Assembly: GCA_964572965.1 (NCBI GenBank)
Contig: CAZNHL010000082.1
Location: forward strand, 1-15,837
Length of the DNA stretch: 15,837 nucleotides
Direction of reading: 5' to 3'
DNA from: CAZNHL01 sp964572965
GTDB lineage: Bacteria > Bacteroidota > Bacteroidia > Cytophagales > UBA9547
The position numbers and the translations under genes are program-made. Below are positions 4,826-12,118 of this stretch, piece by piece; position 1 is the stretch's first letter; each line of letters starts with the position of its first letter. The notes under the pieces were generated by a model. It worked only from the letters and a program-made list of their open reading frames with translations. It did no database searches and was not told the DNA's origin.

Positions 4826-5824
4826 TTAATTTGTCATATAGCCATTAAATATTTCACTTCTTGTAACTCTTGCTTGTCTGGAGTTTGTTCCTGTAAACAT
4901 ATAACTATAATAGGTGCTAAATGGGTTATCTTCTTTTGGTTTATTTTTATTATTGAAAATTTCCTCTTCTAATGATAAAAGCTTTTGTTTAAATTCATTT
5001 CCATTATAACCGTTTTTTGACATCTCAATTACGAGAGTGAAAAAGTTGGATTTCCTATACCAAATTGAATCTTCTTCTAAATTAAATGATCTAATAGTAT
5101 GAAAAGTTTGTAATAATGTATGTTTTGTATTTTCATAATCGGGATATTCATTATTAAACTTTTGTACATAATGTTCAATTTCTTTATCAAAAGGAAAATA
5201 ACCACCGTTATCTAAAGTAGACATAGTTAACAGAATGAAATGTAAATCTGCCATTCTTGTCAACTCAGATTCACTAAAAATAGGTAGATGTTCTGCGTCA
5301 ATCACTTGCAATATTTCTTTGGCTAAAGAAATATATTTTCCGTCGTATACTGCATTTTGTATCTCGATTTGTTCTAAGCTAAATTTCGTTTTATTAATTC
5401 TTTTGAATATTTCTCGTATTGTTTCTCCTTCAATATCTCCTAAGTCTCTTATTACTACATTATAGTTAAGAAAATCTTCTTGCTCTTGTTGGGTTAATGC
5501 ACCAAAAAGTTTTATTTTCTTTCCAAGTTCAAGGGAATTATCTTTTTCGTCGATATACTGAACTATTGTACTAAGCCTTTGTTGGCCATCAACAACAACT
5601 TCTGTTGAAACAATTTTTTCCATATCTATTCCCCTTTGAGCAATGTAGATTTCTGGAAATGGTAGTCCTTGAAGAATAGTATCAATGAAATCTTCTTTAT
5701 GATCTTTTGTCCACACAAACTTTCGTTGAAAATCTGGTTGAGGGATCAATGAACCTTCTTTTATTCTTCTATATATTTCACTTATCCTTTTATTACTTGG
5801 GCTGGATGGAATTTGTCTTGCCAT
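4826..5824 (-). CDS. DUF262 (GmrSD N-terminal, ParB-like) domain protein
   Basis: 332 aa. N-terminal DUF262 domain with its hallmark motifs in order: PQPDFQRKFVW (28-38), VVVDGQQRLSTI (76-87) and IREIFKRINKTKFSLEQIE (136-154). The DGQQR motif is the ParB/sulfiredoxin-like NTP-binding core seen in GmrS, the NTPase part of the type IV restriction enzyme GmrSD, and in several other defence proteins. The remaining part is mainly helical. At 332 aa there is no room for, and no sign of, the C-terminal DUF1524 HNH nuclease of full GmrSD proteins, so it would need another effector or has a non-nuclease role. It follows the nucleotidyltransferase-like gene with a 3-nt gap and precedes mntA by 11 nt. 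Start at ATG 5824 (MARQIPSSPSNKRISEIYRR). Probable partner of the upstream gene in a defence module. Confidence 0.85.
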   Translation of the reverse strand: MARQIPSSPSNKRISEIYRRIKEGSLIPQPDFQRKFVWTKDHKEDFIDTILQGLPFPEIYIAQRGIDMEKIVSTEVVVDGQQRLSTIVQYIDEKDNSLELGKKIKLFGALTQQEQEDFLNYNVVIRDLGDIEGETIREIFKRINKTKFSLEQIEIQNAVYDGKYISLAKEILQVIDAEHLPIFSESELTRMADLHFILLTMSTLDNGGYFPFDKEIEHYVQKFNNEYPDYENTKHTLLQTFHTIRSFNLEEDSIWYRKSNFFTLVIEMSKNGYNGNEFKQKLLSLEEEIFNNKNKPKEDNPFSTYYSYMFTGTNSRQARVTRSEIFNGYMTN

Positions 5825-5827
5825 GGT

Positions 5828-6430
5828 TTATGCAATTAGTTTGTTATAAGTTTGTTCTATACCACTGAGGTGGTATTTTTCTAGATATTGATAATTTTTA
5901 AATAAACCACCGTTTACTTTATAATTTCCAATAGAGGAGTTACCATATGAGATACTTTTGAAGAAATCAAACCAGTCAGACTTTATTACGTCTGCTTGAA
6001 ATGAATATGGTAGGAGATCTGGTCGCATCCAACCTTTGACTAAGTATTGTAAAAAACGATTATATATCTGAAGTTCTTTTTCCGTTGGAATTTTTTTGAA
6101 TCTATCAAGTTGATACTGATAGTTACAAATATTTATATAATACTTTTCGAAGAGTTGCTCATTAACAATAGCCACATCAATATCTGAGTCATAAGAAAAT
6201 GGCGTTTCTTTTATATAACTAAATCCTAATTTTCCAGAACCAACAATAAATACCTCTTGAAAACCTATTTCAAACTTTTCACTTATAATTTGTCTAAAAT
6301 CAAAATAATCTGATTCTCTACTATTAAATACAGCTGGTAGACCATGCAATAAGTGCTTTCTTAAGAAACGAACTCTTTTTTCATTATCATTTGATGCTTT
6401 AAGCTGCTGCTTGAATTCTTCGATAGTCAT
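5828..6430 (-). CDS. Nucleotidyltransferase-fold protein, first gene of defence operon
   Basis: 200 aa. An N-terminal helical part (1-35) is followed by a polymerase-beta-type core: FIVGSGKLGFS (61-71) and YDSDIDVAIV (80-89), which give the GS and DxD motifs of nucleotidyltransferases. A third acidic strand could be FQADVIKSDW (144-153), with D147 as candidate metal ligand. No C-terminal poly(A)-polymerase or OAS domain is recognisable and the length is short for a CD-NTase of CBASS systems (usually 300 aa or more). The gene starts with ATG at 6430, about 110 nt from a consensus promoter, and is read into the DUF262 gene 3 nt later. The close pairing suggests the two proteins act together. 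Substrate is unknown; it may modify a nucleotide, RNA or protein partner. Confidence 0.75.
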   Translation of the reverse strand: MTIEEFKQQLKASNDNEKRVRFLRKHLLHGLPAVFNSRESDYFDFRQIISEKFEIGFQEVFIVGSGKLGFSYIKETPFSYDSDIDVAIVNEQLFEKYYINICNYQYQLDRFKKIPTEKELQIYNRFLQYLVKGWMRPDLLPYSFQADVIKSDWFDFFKSISYGNSSIGNYKVNGGLFKNYQYLEKYHLSGIEQTYNKLIA

Positions 6431-6545
6431 ATACTAAAGATGTTAACTAGTTTACTCGTATATAAATAATAAGTATGATATGAAGCGAAAAAATATTTAT
6501 AATCATTTATTAATGAGATTAATTTTTCCCTAAAAATAGCTAAGT

Positions 6546-6576
6546 CAAATATACCGTTCTTATTTTGATATTCAAA
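6546..6576 (-). promoter_or_regulatory. Consensus Bacteroidota promoter of the defence operon
   Basis: On the minus strand TTTG (6573-6576) is followed after exactly 19 nt by TATATTTG (6546-6553), which fits the Bacteroidota TTTG-N19-TAnnTTTG consensus fully. It points at the four-gene operon with a leader of about 110 nt. Confidence 0.75.
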
Positions 6577-6733
6577 TTTTATGACATTCAGTAAGCCTTA
6601 AAACCTGCCGCCACAGATACAGAATGAAGTCTTGGAAAAGCTTAAAGGCGGACAGGCCATTCCCAAAATATATAAAACAAAAAAGCCCCATGACCTAAAA
6701 TCACGGGGCTTTTGCAGTTATTAAAAAGATCAA
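6577..6733. other. Spacer between defence operon and fumarase gene
   Basis: Holds the terminator at 6681-6713 and a short open stretch on the plus strand (6602-6724, no start codon) with protein-like sequence LPPQIQNEVLEKLKGGQ followed by IPKIYK, which could be the tail of a lost gene. Otherwise nothing recognisable. Confidence 0.35.
6681..6713 (-). terminator. Rho-independent terminator of the fumarase gene
   Basis: AAAAGCCCC (6681-6689) pairs with GGGGCTTTT (6705-6713), with inner pairs TGA/TCA. On the minus strand the stem is followed by a T-rich tract (TTTTTTGTTTTATA). It lies 20 nt past the fumarase stop codon. It may also stop plus-strand reads. Confidence 0.85.
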
Positions 6734-8338
6734 TTAATGCGCCAGGGAGGCNNNNNNNNNNTTGTCGTCGCAGATGATGAAGGCCGGGAAGTTGATTACT
6801 TCTATTTTACGTACGGCTTCCATGCCCAATTCAGGGAAATCTACCAGCTCCACTGATTTGATGTTCTCTTTGGCAAGGATGGCTGCCGGTCCGCCGATAG
6901 AGCCAAGGTAGAAGCCGCCGTGTTTGTGGCAGGCGTCTGTTACGGCTTTAGAACGGTTTCCTTTGGCAAGCATCACCATACTTCCGCCTACAGCCTGGAA
7001 GGCGTCAACGTAAGAGTCCATACGGCCGGCTGTAGTAGGGCCGAAGCTTCCTGATGGCATTCCTTCCGGTGTTTTGGCAGGACCTGCGTAGTATACCGGG
7101 TGGTTTTTGAAGTAGTCAGGCATTGGCTTGCCGGAGTCTATCAGTTCTTTCAGTTTAGCGTGTGCCACGTCACGGGCTACGATAAGTGTACCGTTGAGCA
7201 GCAAGCGCGTTTTGATAGGGTATTGTGAAAGTGTTTTCAGGATGTCGCTCATCGGCTGGTTCAGGTCAACCACCACAGGAGGTTCAAGGTGTGGTGCCTG
7301 TGCCGGAAGGTATTTCTCCGGGTTCACTTCCAGTTGCTCCAGGAAGATACCGTCAGCGGTGATTTTACCTTTGATGTTTCTGTCGGCCGAGCAGCTTACG
7401 CCCATACCTACCGGGCATGATGCCGCGTGGCGTGGAAGGCGGATTACGCGTACGTCGTGCACGAGGTATTTACCGCCAAACTGTGCTCCGATACCGCTTT
7501 TGTGGCAGATTTCGGTTACGCGCTTTTCCCACTCTAGGTCGCGGAAAGCCTGTCCGTTCATGTTGCCTTCGGTAGGAAGGTTGTCGTAGTAGCCCGCAGA
7601 AGCAAGTTTTACGGCTTTCAGGTTGGCTTCAGCTGATGTACCGCCTATTACCAGTGCAAGGTGGTAAGGAGGGCAGGCTGATGTGCCCAGGTCGCCGATG
7701 CGCTCTTTGATGAATTCTTCAAGGGCTGCGTCGTTGAGCAATGCTTTTGTTTTCTGGTATAAGAAGGTCTTGTTGGCAGAGCCGCCGCCTTTTGCCATGA
7801 AAAGGAATTTGTATTCTGAGCCTTTGGTGGCGTAAAGGTCTATTTGTGCAGGCAGGTTGGTGCCTGTGTTTTTCTCGTCAAACATGTTCAACGGAACAAG
7901 CTGAGAATAACGAAGGTTTTTCTTCTGGTAGGTGTTGAAGATACCTTTGGAAAGTGCCTCGCCGTCGTCAGCGCCGGTGAAGATGTTTTCGCCTTTCTTG
8001 CCCATTACGATGGCTGTACCTGTATCCTGGCATGAAGGTAGGTTTCCTTCTGAAGCGATTTTAGCGTTCTGCAAAAGGGTGAAGGCCACGAAACGGTCGT
8101 TGTCGGTAGCTTCAGGGTCTTTCAGGATGTTGCTCAGTTTTTCAAGGTGTGATGAACGCAGGTAGAAAGATACGTCGGCAAGGGCTTGCTCTGCCAGCAG
8201 CTCAAGGCCTTTCGGGTCTACTTTTACGATGGTTCTTCCGTCAATCTCGATGGTACTTACGTAGTCTTTGGTAAGAAGCTTGTACTGACTTGTGTCTTTT
8301 GATAGAGGAAATGGTTCTTGGTATGAAAACTCTGCCAT
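6734..8338 (-). CDS. fumA: Class I (4Fe-4S) fumarate hydratase
   Basis: Converts fumarate to L-malate in the citric acid cycle (EC 4.2.1.2), cytosolic. About 534 residues from the ATG at 8338 (MAEFSYQEPFPLSKD), close to the 548 of E. coli FumA. The N-terminal domain has SCQDTGTA and SACPPYHLALVIGGTSAE, and the middle has SCPVGMGVSCSADR; these hold the three Cys expected to bind the iron-sulfur cluster. The C-terminal domain shows GPTTAGRMDSY and the swivel end IEVINFPAFI. The upstream in-frame codon at 8398 is rejected because a promoter (8368-8398) lies between it and the ATG. Ten N at 6752-6761 hide a few residues near the C-terminus, so the last residues (ASLAH) and even the frame across the gap are uncertain. 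Monocistronic, ended by the terminator at 6681-6713. Confidence 0.95.
   Translation of the reverse strand: MAEFSYQEPFPLSKDTSQYKLLTKDYVSTIEIDGRTIVKVDPKGLELLAEQALADVSFYLRSSHLEKLSNILKDPEATDNDRFVAFTLLQNAKIASEGNLPSCQDTGTAIVMGKKGENIFTGADDGEALSKGIFNTYQKKNLRYSQLVPLNMFDEKNTGTNLPAQIDLYATKGSEYKFLFMAKGGGSANKTFLYQKTKALLNDAALEEFIKERIGDLGTSACPPYHLALVIGGTSAEANLKAVKLASAGYYDNLPTEGNMNGQAFRDLEWEKRVTEICHKSGIGAQFGGKYLVHDVRVIRLPRHAASCPVGMGVSCSADRNIKGKITADGIFLEQLEVNPEKYLPAQAPHLEPPVVVDLNQPMSDILKTLSQYPIKTRLLLNGTLIVARDVAHAKLKELIDSGKPMPDYFKNHPVYYAGPAKTPEGMPSGSFGPTTAGRMDSYVDAFQAVGGSMVMLAKGNRSKAVTDACHKHGGFYLGSIGGPAAILAKENIKSVELVDFPELGMEAVRKIEVINFPAFIICDDXXXXASLAH
6752..6761. other. Assembly gap (10 N)
   Basis: A run of ten N inside the 3' end of the fumarase gene. 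The true length is unknown. Confidence 0.99.
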
Positions 8339-8367
8339 ATGTATGTTAGTGGGGGAAATTCCGGGTG

Positions 8368-8398
8368 CAAAGATAAGGTTATTGGTGAGATTAGACAA
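8368..8398 (-). promoter_or_regulatory. Promoter of the fumarase gene
   Basis: Minus strand TTG (8396-8398), 20 nt, then TATCTTTG (8368-8375), matching TTG-N17-23-TAnnTTTG of Bacteroidota. Leader of about 25 nt to the ATG at 8338. Confidence 0.7.
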
Positions 8399-8418
8399 TA
8401 GATGTTAGACGTTAGTTT

Positions 8419-8452
8419 GTGCCCGCTGAACTCGCGGAATTACGCAGAAAAA
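8419..8452 (+). repeat. Dispersed repeat family A, copy 1
   Basis: Starts GTGCCCGCTGAACTCGCGG and ends near GCAGAAAA. The first 32 bases match 29 of 32 with the reverse complement of 11001-11032 between the M28 peptidase and hydrolase genes. Confidence 0.7.
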
Positions 8453-8456
8453 ATGA

Positions 8457-8484
8457 TTTACCACAGAAGTACTGAAAGCACAGA
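8457..8484 (+). repeat. Dispersed repeat family B, copy 1
   Basis: TTTACCACAGAAGTACTGAA then AGCACAGA. Near-identical to the reverse complement of the right half of the inverted repeat at 12039-12103. Confidence 0.65.
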
Positions 8485-8533
8485 GAATTCAAGAAACTAA
8501 TATTGTTCCCGTAGAACTTGCAGAATTATATCT

Positions 8534-8660
8534 CCCGCAAATCACCGCAGATTTCGCAGATGATTTTTAATTTCAATTAATTCAGTGCTGTTTTTGACGT
8601 GAATCAGGAAGTTCGTTGAGGATTTGATATAAATCTGCGTGATTTGCGCTATCTGCGGGA
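8534..8660. repeat. Imperfect inverted repeat in the fumA-purT spacer
   Basis: CCCGCAAATCACCGCAGATT (start of the 8534-8561 arm) pairs imperfectly with the 8633-8660 arm, which reads ATCTGCGTGATTTGCGC and then ATCTGCGGGA. Both arms are built from GCAGAT/ATCTGC words. The gene-free stretch 8399-8757 is made mostly of such repeats plus the two promoters' surroundings. Confidence 0.6.
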
Positions 8661-8683
8661 AACAATCTTTGAATTTTCGAATC

Positions 8684-8709
8684 AGCTCTAACAACCAACA
8701 ACTATCACC
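8684..8709 (+). repeat. Dispersed repeat family D, copy 1
   Basis: AGCTCTAACAACCAACAAC followed by TATCACC. The reverse complement occurs at 11975-12000 with one mismatch, beyond the hydrolase gene. Confidence 0.65.
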
Positions 8710-8757
8710 CAATAACTATTTTTCGTATCATTGCACATCAATTTAAAGGGATTTATC

Positions 8758-9927
8758 ATGCAGAAAAAGATCATGCTATTGGGTAGCGGGGAGTTGGGTA
8801 AGGAGTTTGTAATTGCGGTGAAGCGTCTTGGTGCTTATGTGGTTGCGGTTGATTCGTATAACAATGCTCCTGCGCAACAAGTGGCTGATGAGCGTGAGGT
8901 AATTAATATGCTTGACGGCGCGGCTCTGGATGCTATTGTGGCAAAGCACAGGCCTGATCTGATTGTCCCTGAAATTGAAGCGATCAGGACTGAGCGTTTC
9001 TATGACTATGAAAAGCAGGGAATTCAGGTAGTGCCATCGGCCAGGGCAGCTAACTTTACCATGAACCGCAAGGCCATCCGTGATCTGGCTGCTAAAGAGC
9101 TTGGTTTGAAAACTGCTAATTACCGCTATGCTACTTCGTTTGAAGAGCTAAAGAAGTCTGTGGCTGAAGTGGGGATTCCTTGTGTGGTAAAGCCTTTGAT
9201 GAGTTCAAGTGGCAAGGGACAGTCTACTGTCAAAACTGAAACTGATATTGAAAATGCCTGGAATTACTCGCAGGCGGGTAAGCGTGGTGATATAGCCGAA
9301 GTAATTGTTGAAGCTTTTGTGAAGTTTGATTCGGAGATTACGCTGCTGACTGTGACACAGAAAAACGGACGAACGCTTTTTTGTCCGCCAATCGGCCATC
9401 GTCAGGAACGCGGCGACTATCAGGAAAGTTGGCAGCCATGTGCTATTTCAGCGGAACATTTGAAGGAAGCGCAGAACATTGCCGGAAAGGTAACGGAAGC
9501 TTTGACGGGTGCAGGTATCTGGGGTGTTGAGTTTTTCCTTGCGGCTGATGGAGTGTATTTTAGTGAGCTGTCGCCACGTCCGCATGATACGGGTATGGTA
9601 ACGCTGGCGGGAACACAAAATCTGTCTGAATTTGAGCTTCATGCCAGAGCGGTACTGGGTTTGCCTATTCCTGAAATTACCTTACTGAAAACCGGAGCAA
9701 GTGCTGTAGTACTGGCTGATAAGCTAGGGGAGAACCCGCGCTTTGAAGGTGTGGAAGAGTCTATTAAAGACCCGCAGACGGATGTACGTATTTTCGGTAA
9801 ACCAAGCACAAGACCGTACAGACGTATGGCTGTTACGCTTGCCTATGATGATGTAAACGCGAATGTTGATTTGGTGAAGCAAAAAGCGATTAATAATGCA
9901 GCTAAAATAAAGGTCATTGTGGACTAG
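8758..9927 (+). CDS. purT: Formate-dependent phosphoribosylglycinamide formyltransferase
   Basis: PurT makes formyl-GAR from GAR, formate and ATP, the third step of purine synthesis, without a folate cofactor. 389 aa from the ATG at 8758 (MQKKIMLLGSGELGKEF), normal length for the family. The N-terminal domain has the LLGSGELGKE glycine loop and VPEIEAI; the ATP-grasp domain follows with PCVVKPLMSSSGKGQS (P-loop-like lid) and GVEFFLAADGVYFSELSPRPHD, which holds the metal-binding acidic residues. The C-terminal end shows FGKPSTRPYRRMAV. The start is set by a good ribosome site AAAGGG seven nt upstream; the TTG at 8731 is rejected. A weak promoter-like TATCATTG lies at 8726-8733. Only 45 nt separate it from the peptidase gene, so read-through is possible. 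Confidence 0.97.
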   Translation: MQKKIMLLGSGELGKEFVIAVKRLGAYVVAVDSYNNAPAQQVADEREVINMLDGAALDAIVAKHRPDLIVPEIEAIRTERFYDYEKQGIQVVPSARAANFTMNRKAIRDLAAKELGLKTANYRYATSFEELKKSVAEVGIPCVVKPLMSSSGKGQSTVKTETDIENAWNYSQAGKRGDIAEVIVEAFVKFDSEITLLTVTQKNGRTLFCPPIGHRQERGDYQESWQPCAISAEHLKEAQNIAGKVTEALTGAGIWGVEFFLAADGVYFSELSPRPHDTGMVTLAGTQNLSEFELHARAVLGLPIPEITLLKTGASAVVLADKLGENPRFEGVEESIKDPQTDVRIFGKPSTRPYRRMAVTLAYDDVNANVDLVKQKAINNAAKIKVIVD

Positions 9928-9972
9928 GAATAAATCCGGTTCTTGTTCGTTTTTAGAGATATTTAATTCAGC

Positions 9973-10941
9973 ATGAAAAAACTAGCATACATCCTCGGTT
10001 CTATTGTGATTATATATGTTGCAGTCTGGTTTTTCCTTACAACACCCATTTTTAGTGCGGAAGGGGGAGCTATGCCTGCTGCAGCAAGTAAGGATACTTT
10101 ATTCCAGCATGTAAAAGTACTGACAAGCACGGCCGTGTCCAGAAATTCGGATCATGTGTCAACGCTGGACAGCATTGCGCAATACATTCAGGGACGTTTT
10201 ACAGCCTATGGTTATCAGCCGGAATTCCAGCCTTATCAGGCAGAAGGCAAGACCTATAAAAATGTCATTGCTTCTTACGGTCCTAAGGATGCGCCAAGGT
10301 TGGTTGTTGGAGCGCATTATGACGTATGTGGCGATCAGGATGGTGCAGACGACAATGCAAGTGGTGTAGCCGGATTACTGGAATTGGCCAGGTTGATACA
10401 AATCGAAAAACCTGTATTACCTTACAGGATTGACTTTGTAGCTTATACTTTGGAAGAGCCTCCTTTTTTCAGGTCTGACTGGATGGGTAGTGCTGTTCAC
10501 GCAAAATACCTGAATGATAATCATATTGAAGTAAAAGGCATGGTTTGTCTTGAAATGATTGGCTATTTTTCAGATGAGCCGCATTCGCAGGATTACCCTT
10601 CTGTAGCTTTAAAACTGTTTTATCCTTCAACAGGTGATTTTATTACGGTAGTCGGTAAAATCGGCCAGGGTGGATTTTTGAAACAGGTGAAGAAAGGGAT
10701 GAAAGGCGGGAGTGACATCAGTGTGAAGTCTATCAATGCTCCGTCATTTATTCCGGGTGTAGATTTTTCTGATCATCTCAATTATTGGGCATACGACTAT
10801 GATGCTGTAATGATTACCAATACGGCCTTTTTCAGGAATCGCAATTACCACCATGAAACTGATACTATTGAAACGCTGGATTTTGTGAGGATGAATGAAG
10901 TGGTGAAAGGTGTTTACAATGCTATTGTTACTTTGAAATAA
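9973..10941 (+). CDS. Membrane-anchored M28-family zinc peptidase
   Basis: 322 aa. An N-terminal hydrophobic segment (KLAYILGSIVIIYVAVWFF, residues 3-21) anchors or exports the protein to the periplasm. The catalytic domain has all M28 landmarks: H115 in GAHYD, D126/D127 in ADDNASG, E161-E162 in TLEEPPFF, E194 in CLEMIGYFS and H293 in NYHHETDT. These bind two zinc ions and activate water for aminopeptidase or carboxypeptidase-type cleavage; substrate cannot be told from sequence. The segment after the EE motif (FRSDWMGSAVHAK) fits the usual 'G-S...YA' region of the family. Lies 45 nt after purT and before a lipoprotein hydrolase in the same direction, separated from the latter by an inverted repeat. 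Confidence 0.92.
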   Translation: MKKLAYILGSIVIIYVAVWFFLTTPIFSAEGGAMPAAASKDTLFQHVKVLTSTAVSRNSDHVSTLDSIAQYIQGRFTAYGYQPEFQPYQAEGKTYKNVIASYGPKDAPRLVVGAHYDVCGDQDGADDNASGVAGLLELARLIQIEKPVLPYRIDFVAYTLEEPPFFRSDWMGSAVHAKYLNDNHIEVKGMVCLEMIGYFSDEPHSQDYPSVALKLFYPSTGDFITVVGKIGQGGFLKQVKKGMKGGSDISVKSINAPSFIPGVDFSDHLNYWAYDYDAVMITNTAFFRNRNYHHETDTIETLDFVRMNEVVKGVYNAIVTLK

Positions 10942-10950
10942 AGATTTGTC

Positions 10951-11032
10951 TCCCGCGGAACTCGCAGATGTGCGCAGAAGAGTCTTTGTGCTAAAATTGT
11001 TTTCTGCATAACTCCGCGAGTTCTGCGGGCAC
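10951..11032. repeat. Inverted repeat, family A copy 2
   Basis: Left arm TCCCGCGGAACTCGCAGATG (10951 on) pairs imperfectly with the right arm ending GAGTTCTGCGGGCAC (to 11032). The right arm is the same family as 8419-8452. It begins 10 nt after the peptidase stop codon, so the stem may also act in transcript ending or stability. Confidence 0.65.
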
Positions 11033-11081
11033 AAAATGTGGTCAAAAATAACTTAACTTGCTTATATATTAATTAACCAAC

Positions 11082-11963
11082 ATGAAAAGGATATTCAGCT
11101 ATTTTCTATTCCTTCCTATACTTTTTGCGTCATGCGAAAACAAGAAAATCGACGATAAGAAAGAATCAACTACAATGACTGACAGCTCAAACTTCAAAAG
11201 TGGCTATTCTGAAGTGAATGGCATCAAAATGTATTATGAGATCTATGGACAAGGTGAGCCGCTGGTATTAATCCATGGTGGTGGTTCTACTATTTCTTCG
11301 TCTTTCGGTAGAATTATCCCGAAGCTGGCGGAAAATTATACTGTTATTGCGATGGAACTGCAAAATCACGGCCGCTCGGGTTTCAGGGACGACCCACAGA
11401 CTTTTGAGCAGGATGCTGACGATGTAGCTGTGCTGGTGAAGAATCTTGGTATTAAAAATGCTAGCTTCCTGGGCTTCAGTAATGGTGGCACTACTGCTAT
11501 GCTTGTAGGTATGCAGCATCCTGAGCTTGTAAATAAGCTGGTATTGATTGCTGCAGCTTATAAAAGATCGGGCTTGGTACCGGGCTTTTTTGAAGGGATG
11601 AGTAAAGTAACAATTGCCCAGATGCCGCAGGACTTGAAAGATGCTTTTCTTCAGGTGAATCCCGATAGTACCAAATTGCAGAAAATGTTTGATAAAGACC
11701 GGGAACGGATGATTGAGTTTGAGGATTGGTCAGATGCACAGCTTAAAACTATTAAAGCACCTACGCTTATCATTAATGGTGATAAGGATGTAATTGTACC
11801 CGAACATGCACTGGCTATGTATCACAATATCGCGAATAGTGAATTGGCGATTATCCCGGGTGGTCACGGTAAGTGTATTGGTGAAATTACCACCCTGGCA
11901 GACGGAAACAAGGATATAGATTTTGTGGTGCCTATGATTAAGGCATTCCTGGATAAGAAATAG
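11082..11963 (+). CDS. Lipoprotein alpha/beta hydrolase
   Basis: 293 aa. The lipoprotein signal peptide is MKRIFSYFLFLPILFASC with the lipid-bearing C18, so the protein is predicted to be anchored to a membrane, probably the outer one. After a polar linker (to about 38) comes an alpha/beta hydrolase fold: oxyanion HGGG (65-68), nucleophile elbow GFSNGG with S133, acid D234 or D236 in INGDKDVIVP, and H262 in PGGHGK. All three triad positions are present. The closest named relatives are esterase/haloalkane-type and 3-oxoadipate enol-lactonase-like hydrolases, but the substrate is not predictable. Starts at ATG 11082 after AT-rich DNA without a clear promoter consensus. The stop is followed by dispersed repeats, then a convergent DoxX gene. 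Confidence 0.92.
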   Translation: MKRIFSYFLFLPILFASCENKKIDDKKESTTMTDSSNFKSGYSEVNGIKMYYEIYGQGEPLVLIHGGGSTISSSFGRIIPKLAENYTVIAMELQNHGRSGFRDDPQTFEQDADDVAVLVKNLGIKNASFLGFSNGGTTAMLVGMQHPELVNKLVLIAAAYKRSGLVPGFFEGMSKVTIAQMPQDLKDAFLQVNPDSTKLQKMFDKDRERMIEFEDWSDAQLKTIKAPTLIINGDKDVIVPEHALAMYHNIANSELAIIPGGHGKCIGEITTLADGNKDIDFVVPMIKAFLDKK

Positions 11964-11974
11964 GAGCGTTGTTT

Positions 11975-12000
11975 GGTGATTGTTGTTGGTTGTTAGAGCT
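11975..12000 (-). repeat. Dispersed repeat family D, copy 2
   Basis: Minus strand AGCTCTAACAACCAACAAC followed by AATCACC. One mismatch to 8684-8709, in the opposite orientation; the similarity extends past the core to AATCTTT-AATT on the left. Confidence 0.65.
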
Positions 12001-12038
12001 AATTGAAAGATTTTAAGATTTAAAAATTAGAATATTAT

Positions 12039-12103
12039 TTTACCACAGAAGTAACAGCGGTAATTCCCTGATATTTTTGTGCTTTCGGTATTTCTGTGGT
12101 AAA
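12039..12103. repeat. Inverted repeat, family B copy 2, between convergent genes
   Basis: TTTACCACAGAA (12039-12050) pairs perfectly with TTCTGTGGTAAA (12092-12103), with further partial pairing inside. It lies between the convergent hydrolase and DoxX genes and could serve as a two-way terminator although no strong T-tract follows. Confidence 0.65.
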
Positions 12104-12118
12104 GTAATTAAGGTGTAG

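Noticed and set aside
4826..5824. Full GmrSD type IV restriction enzyme
   Set aside because: Only the DUF262 part is present; no HNH/DUF1524 motif in the protein or in the next genes.
5828..6430. CBASS cyclic-oligonucleotide synthase
   Set aside because: Protein is only 200 aa, lacks a recognisable OAS C-terminal domain, and no CBASS effector or Cap2/Cap3 gene is nearby.
7128..7589. Plus-strand open frame of 153 codons
   Set aside because: Lies fully antisense to the well-supported fumarase gene.
10744..11034. Minus-strand open frame of 96 codons
   Set aside because: Antisense to the end of the M28 peptidase gene and its following inverted repeat.
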